Assembly: GCA_905372155.1 (NCBI GenBank) | Contig: CAJPNZ010000120.1 | Location: 1 to 8,426 of the forward strand | Length of the DNA: 8,426 nt | Direction of reading: 5' to 3' | Source: Propionibacteriaceae bacterium | GTDB lineage: Bacteria > Actinomycetota > Actinomycetes > Propionibacteriales > Propionibacteriaceae | In this document: positions 5,558 through 8,426 of the stretch, one piece after another | Position numbering within the stretch: position 1 is the first letter of the stretch | Layout of the letters: the number at the start of each line of letters is the position of its first letter | Program-made: the position numbers and the translations under genes | The notes under the pieces: generated by a model | What the model saw: only the letters and a program-made list of their open reading frames with translations | Database searches by the model: none | Told to the model about the DNA's origin: nothing

Positions 5558-6826
5558 TCAGTGGGAATACTTCGCGAGGGGCTCGGTGTTGCCCGCGATC
5601 ACGGTGGTGAAGACCTCCCGACTGGCTTGCTCGTCCCAGAGCATCACGCTCTGACCACCGCGGCTGGCGTTCGCGTCGGAGACCGGCACGCTGAGGGAGT
5701 ACCCGGAACCCGTGGCGGAACTCAGGAATACCCCGGCCCCTCCCAGCACCTCACCGAAGCCTGTTTCGGAGCCCCTCACCAAGGTGTGGGCCGCGGCCAT
5801 GTTCAGTTTCCAGTAGGAGACGGGATTGAGCAGGGTCAACGGGTTCAGGGCCTTCTTGGCGACCTTCCCGATCACCTCGCGTTGACGCATCATGCGGCCG
5901 ATGTCACCGGTCTGGTCGGACTTGCGCATCCGGACGTACCCGAGGGCTGTCTTCCCGTTGATGTTCTGGCAGCCCGCAGGGAGTTCCAGGTGGGCGTCTT
6001 TGTCGCTGATGGCCTTCTCCGGACAGATCTCGATGCCACCCACCGCGTCCACGGCCTCGACCACGCCCAGGAAACCAACCTCGAGATAGCCGTCTATCCG
6101 GATCCCGGTGTTGGATTCGATGGTGCGGATCAGCAGCGGAACCCCGCCCCAAGAGTAGGCGGCATTCAACTTCGCCTTGCCGTGTCCGGGTACATCGACC
6201 CAGGAATCGCGGGGAAGCGAGATCATGGCGGACTTCCCGGAGGGGGGTTTGTACAGCAACATCATGCTGTCCGTGCGCTGCCCCTCGGTGTCCCCGGTGC
6301 CGAGTTCACCGCGCTGCTGATCAGTGAGTTTGTCGCGCCCGTCCGAGCCCACCAGCAACACGGCGGTGCCGGGTTGTTCGGCGGGCCGATCGCCCCCGGG
6401 TTTGGTCTGCACCACGTTGCCGATGGTCCAGGCGTAGATGGGGGTTCCGATCATGAACACCACCCACGCGAGGACCAGGACGAGAACCAGGCGCCTGATC
6501 GGATGCCGGCGTCTTGGTCCACGTAGCTTCGGTGGGCGGGTGTTCGGTGGGGACTGGGCGAATCCCTGCGGCTGCTGCGGCGCCGCTTGCCGGTAGGGCA
6601 TCGGCTGTTCGGCGTTCTGAGCACCCCGGGGATAGGGCGGTGGTTCCTGCCGGGGCGATGGTTGTTGGGGAGGATAGGGCGGTGGTTCCTGCCGGGGCGA
6701 TGGTTGTTGGGGAGGGTACGGTGGTGGTTCCTGCCGGGGCGACGACGGGTACCCGCGAGTCCGGTCCGGTTCTTGGTCGCGGCGGTACAACCAGTCGAGA
6801 TCGGAATCGTGATCGTGGTCGCTCAT
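5558..6826 (-). CDS. LCP family (LytR-CpsA-Psr) cell-wall glycopolymer ligase with Pro-rich tail
   Basis: LCP enzymes transfer undecaprenyl-phosphate-linked glycopolymers to peptidoglycan outside the membrane. This 422-residue protein has a Pro/Gln-rich cytoplasmic tail (1-106) with a 14-residue unit repeated at 29-42, 43-56 and 57-66. A basic patch (PRRRHPIRR, 104-112), one membrane helix (about 113-134) and an LCP domain (about 154-320) follow. Domain motifs seen are VLLVGSDGR at 156-164, RTDSMML at 184-190, SLPRDSWV at 203-210, GHGKAKLNAAYSWGG at 214-228, and YVRMRKSDQTGDIGRMMRQ at 297-315. These carry the conserved Arg and Asp residues expected for metal and pyrophosphate binding. C268 and C286 may form a disulfide. 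No LytR_C domain is evident after about 320. The ATG at 6826 is chosen because MSDHD...DWLYRRDQ looks like a genuine N-terminus and upstream codons are antisense to the next gene. A TTG at 6835 is possible. Ligand specificity cannot be read. Confidence 0.93.
   Translation of the reverse strand: MSDHDHDSDLDWLYRRDQEPDRTRGYPSSPRQEPPPYPPQQPSPRQEPPPYPPQQPSPRQEPPPYPRGAQNAEQPMPYRQAAPQQPQGFAQSPPNTRPPKLRGPRRRHPIRRLVLVLVLAWVVFMIGTPIYAWTIGNVVQTKPGGDRPAEQPGTAVLLVGSDGRDKLTDQQRGELGTGDTEGQRTDSMMLLYKPPSGKSAMISLPRDSWVDVPGHGKAKLNAAYSWGGVPLLIRTIESNTGIRIDGYLEVGFLGVVEAVDAVGGIEICPEKAISDKDAHLELPAGCQNINGKTALGYVRMRKSDQTGDIGRMMRQREVIGKVAKKALNPLTLLNPVSYWKLNMAAAHTLVRGSETGFGEVLGGAGVFLSSATGSGYSLSVPVSDANASRGGQSVMLWDEQASREVFTTVIAGNTEPLAKYSH
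6631..6742. repeat. 42-bp in-frame tandem repeat in the LCP tail
   Basis: Positions 6631-6672 and 6673-6714 are identical 42-base units. A third, partial unit at 6715-6742 matches 25 of 28 bases. The unit encodes the 14 residues SPRQEPPPYPPQQP in the cytoplasmic tail of the minus-strand LCP protein. Perfect identity of the two full units, including silent positions, points to recent duplication or ongoing slippage. The length is a multiple of three, so gain or loss of units keeps the frame. Confidence 0.95.
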
Positions 6827-6834
6827 GGTGTGCA

Positions 6835-6840
6835 AGGTTA
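6835..6840 (-). promoter_or_regulatory. Candidate -10 box giving a leaderless LCP transcript
   Basis: On the minus strand TAACCT (TANNNT type) lies 8 bases before the ATG at 6826, so transcription would start at or next to the A of the start codon. There is no purine-rich ribosome binding site at normal spacing; AAGGGT at 6840-6845 would be 13 bases away. No clear -35 hexamer is visible. Leaderless genes with this arrangement are common in actinobacteria. Confidence 0.4.
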
Positions 6841-6933
6841 CCCTTCGGGTGGATTCATCAGCTCGGCGGCGTGCCTGTCCGCGAGGCAGCCACCAGCGGT
6901 CCACCCTTGTAAAAGGTCCCACGGACGGGGGGG

Positions 6934-6948
6934 CGCACCCATGGTGCG
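6934..6948. promoter_or_regulatory. Palindrome in the divergent LCP spacer
   Basis: CGCACC and GGTGCG are perfect 6-base arms around CAT, in the 282-base spacer between the two divergent LCP genes and just after a run of seven G. A shared operator is conceivable. The rest of the spacer (6827-7108) has the minus-strand -10 candidate, an AT-rich patch CTTGTAAAAGG at 6906-6916, and the ribosome binding site of the plus-strand gene. I could not identify a convincing plus-strand promoter. In GC-rich DNA a 6-base palindrome is weak evidence. Confidence 0.2.
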
Positions 6949-7108
6949 GATGTCCGGGGAACACCGGCCGCGTAATTCCCGTCGGGCGCGCGACCCGGTG
7001 CGATCCTCGTCGTTCGCCCCACCGGTTCGTAGTCGTGATGGTCGCCGCAACGGCCTCGTCCGCCCGTGGCACCACTGGAAGTCCCTGTCGCCTGCCCATG
7101 GAGCCGCC

Positions 7109-8426
7109 ATGACCGCCCCCGATGCCGCCGTACGGAACAGACGGGCCATCGGGCTCATCCTGCTGACGGTCTTCCTGCCCGGAGCCGCCCAGTACGTGGC
7201 GGGAAACCGTGGGGTGGGCCGGACGGCGCTGCGGATCTGGGGAGTGCTCGTCGTGTTCGCGCTGCTCACCGGGCTGGGGTTGTTTTTCTGGCGGGGACCG
7301 ACCGTCGGTTTCCTGCTCAACGGAACGGTCACCGTGGTCATGAGGATCCTGGTGTGGCTGGTGTTCCTGGGCTGGCTGGCCCTGTTGTTCGACGCCTGGC
7401 GCCTGTCGCGGCCCCCGGACCTGAAACGCCGCGCCCGCCTGATCCTGACCGGAACCTGCCTCGCCCTGGCGGTGGCGGCCGGTCTGGGCACCAACCTGCT
7501 CGCCAGCGCCTTCACCGCCGCCGGGTACGTCTCCGATGTCTTCACGGGCGGTGGGGACAGCCAGGTCAAGCGGGGCCGCTACAACGTCCTGCTGCTCGGC
7601 GTGGACGCGGCAGCCGACAGGGAAGGGATCCGACCCGACTCGATCAACGTCGCCTCCATCGACGCCGAGACGGGACGCACGGTCGTGTTCGGGCTGCCTC
7701 GGAACCTCGTCGGCGTCCCCTTCCCGTCCTCGTCGCCGCTGGCGAAGCTCTACCCCGACGGTTTCCGGTGCGGTGAGGAGTGCATGCTGAACGGCGTCTA
7801 CACCCTGGGGCAGGAACACGCCGACCTCTACCCGGGCAGGGAAGCTGGCCTGACCGCCATGAAGGAGGCGGTCTCGGAGACCCTGGGGCTGGAACTCAAC
7901 TACTACGCCATGGTGGACCTCGCCGGGTTCCAGAAACTCGTCGATGCCATGGGCGGAATCAACCTCGACATCGGGAAACGGATACCCATCGGAGGGGTCG
8001 GGTCGGAGATCTACGGCTGGATCGAGCCGGGGACAAACGTCCACCTCGACGGCTACCACGCGCTGTGGTTCGCCCGCTCCCGGGCCGACTCCGACGACTA
8101 CGAACGCATGACGCGGCAGAAGTGCGTGATGGCGGCCATGGCCAAACAGCTCGATCCCGGCACCGTCGCAGCCAGGTTCGTCAACCTCGCCGAGGCGGGC
8201 AGCGACATAGCGCGCACCGACGTGGGAACGGATCAACTGCCCGAGCTGGTGGATCTGGCGTTCAGGGGCAAGGCCCTGCCGATCGAATCCGTCAACTTCG
8301 CCCCGCCCCTGATCCGCACGTCCTCCCCGGACTTCACCCTGATCCGCAGGACCGTGACCGAGACCATCGAGGCGTCGGAGGCCAAGGACGCATCCGCCGC
8401 CCCCACGAGCAGCAGCGTCCCCGCCC
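7109..8426 (+). CDS. LCP family protein with four N-terminal membrane helices (3' end outside window)
   Basis: The frame stays open from ATG 7109 to the window end (439 residues, no stop), so the gene is partial. GGAG at 7100-7103, 5 bases upstream, supports the start. Four membrane helices are predicted at about 13-31, 42-61, 76-97 and 109-130. The first contains LPGAAQYVAGNRGVGR (23-38), resembling the 'LPG.gq...G' turn of TM2-type helical pairs. The extracytoplasmic LCP domain starts at about 158: NVLLLGVD (159-166), RPDSINVASID (175-185), GLPRNLVGVPFP (195-206), MVDLAGFQKLVDAMGGI (268-284), FARSRADSDDYERMTRQKCVM (starting 321). The Arg/Asp framework is kept, but the usual R[ST]D and PRD motifs read RPD and PRN. 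C221 and C225 may pair. From about 422 the sequence turns Ser/Ala/Pro-rich, suggesting a linker to a further segment. It is divergent from the other LCP gene and probably acts on a similar wall polymer. Confidence 0.92.
   Translation, partial: MTAPDAAVRNRRAIGLILLTVFLPGAAQYVAGNRGVGRTALRIWGVLVVFALLTGLGLFFWRGPTVGFLLNGTVTVVMRILVWLVFLGWLALLFDAWRLSRPPDLKRRARLILTGTCLALAVAAGLGTNLLASAFTAAGYVSDVFTGGGDSQVKRGRYNVLLLGVDAAADREGIRPDSINVASIDAETGRTVVFGLPRNLVGVPFPSSSPLAKLYPDGFRCGEECMLNGVYTLGQEHADLYPGREAGLTAMKEAVSETLGLELNYYAMVDLAGFQKLVDAMGGINLDIGKRIPIGGVGSEIYGWIEPGTNVHLDGYHALWFARSRADSDDYERMTRQKCVMAAMAKQLDPGTVAARFVNLAEAGSDIARTDVGTDQLPELVDLAFRGKALPIESVNFAPPLIRTSSPDFTLIRRTVTETIEASEAKDASAAPTSSSVPA

Noticed and set aside
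7066..7776. 236-codon plus-strand frame overlapping the start of the second LCP gene
   Set aside because: It is an Arg/Pro-rich shadow; the frame from ATG 7109 has the membrane helices and LCP motifs.
6827..8236. Upstream extension of the minus-strand LCP frame to 892 codons
   Set aside because: The extension is antisense to the second LCP gene, is His/Gln/Gly/Arg-rich shadow sequence, and no real protein of this design is known.

Overview
The window is high-GC actinobacterial chromosome. Three things suggest this: strong G/C preference at third codon positions, the gene order birA - PH-domain membrane protein - purK - purE (the same neighbourhood as Mycobacterium tuberculosis Rv3279c-Rv3275c), and the actinobacterial style of its LytR-CpsA-Psr (LCP) proteins. 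The absence of mycolate-type genes and the protein style make a Propionibacteriaceae-like or related organism plausible, but the genus cannot be fixed from the sequence alone. No rRNA, tRNA, CRISPR array, insertion sequence or phage gene was found.

Layout. Positions 1-744 form a gene-poor, comparatively AT-rich stretch with a G+T-rich plus strand. It carries several imperfect copies of a 14-base motif that contains DnaA-box-like 9-mers. Positions 745-3667 hold a compact plus-strand operon. Biotin protein ligase (birA) is followed 13 bases later by a small two-helix membrane protein with a bacterial PH domain, and 14 bases after that by purK, whose end overlaps the start of purE by 8 bases. 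A perfect 16-bp hairpin at 3679-3714 separates this operon from a convergent minus-strand gene (3732-5282) for a membrane-anchored DUF3352-type protein with a Pro/Gln-rich cytoplasmic tail. Upstream of that gene on the minus strand, after a 275-base gap with a possible terminator, lies an LCP gene (5558-6826) with a tandemly repeated Pro-rich tail. A 282-base divergent spacer then leads to a second LCP gene on the plus strand (7109 to beyond the window end), with four N-terminal membrane helices.

How the parts fit. PurK and PurE together convert AIR to CAIR in purine synthesis. BirA attaches biotin to the carboxyl-carrier subunit of acyl-CoA carboxylases. The right half is envelope-related: LCP enzymes transfer undecaprenyl-linked glycopolymers to peptidoglycan, and the DUF3352 protein is a predicted surface-exposed membrane protein of unknown function. 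The core genes look ordinary. The more unusual signals are the left non-coding stretch with its motif family, the divergent pair of differently built LCP proteins, the near-perfect 42-bp tandem repeat in one of them, and a probable leaderless start for that gene.
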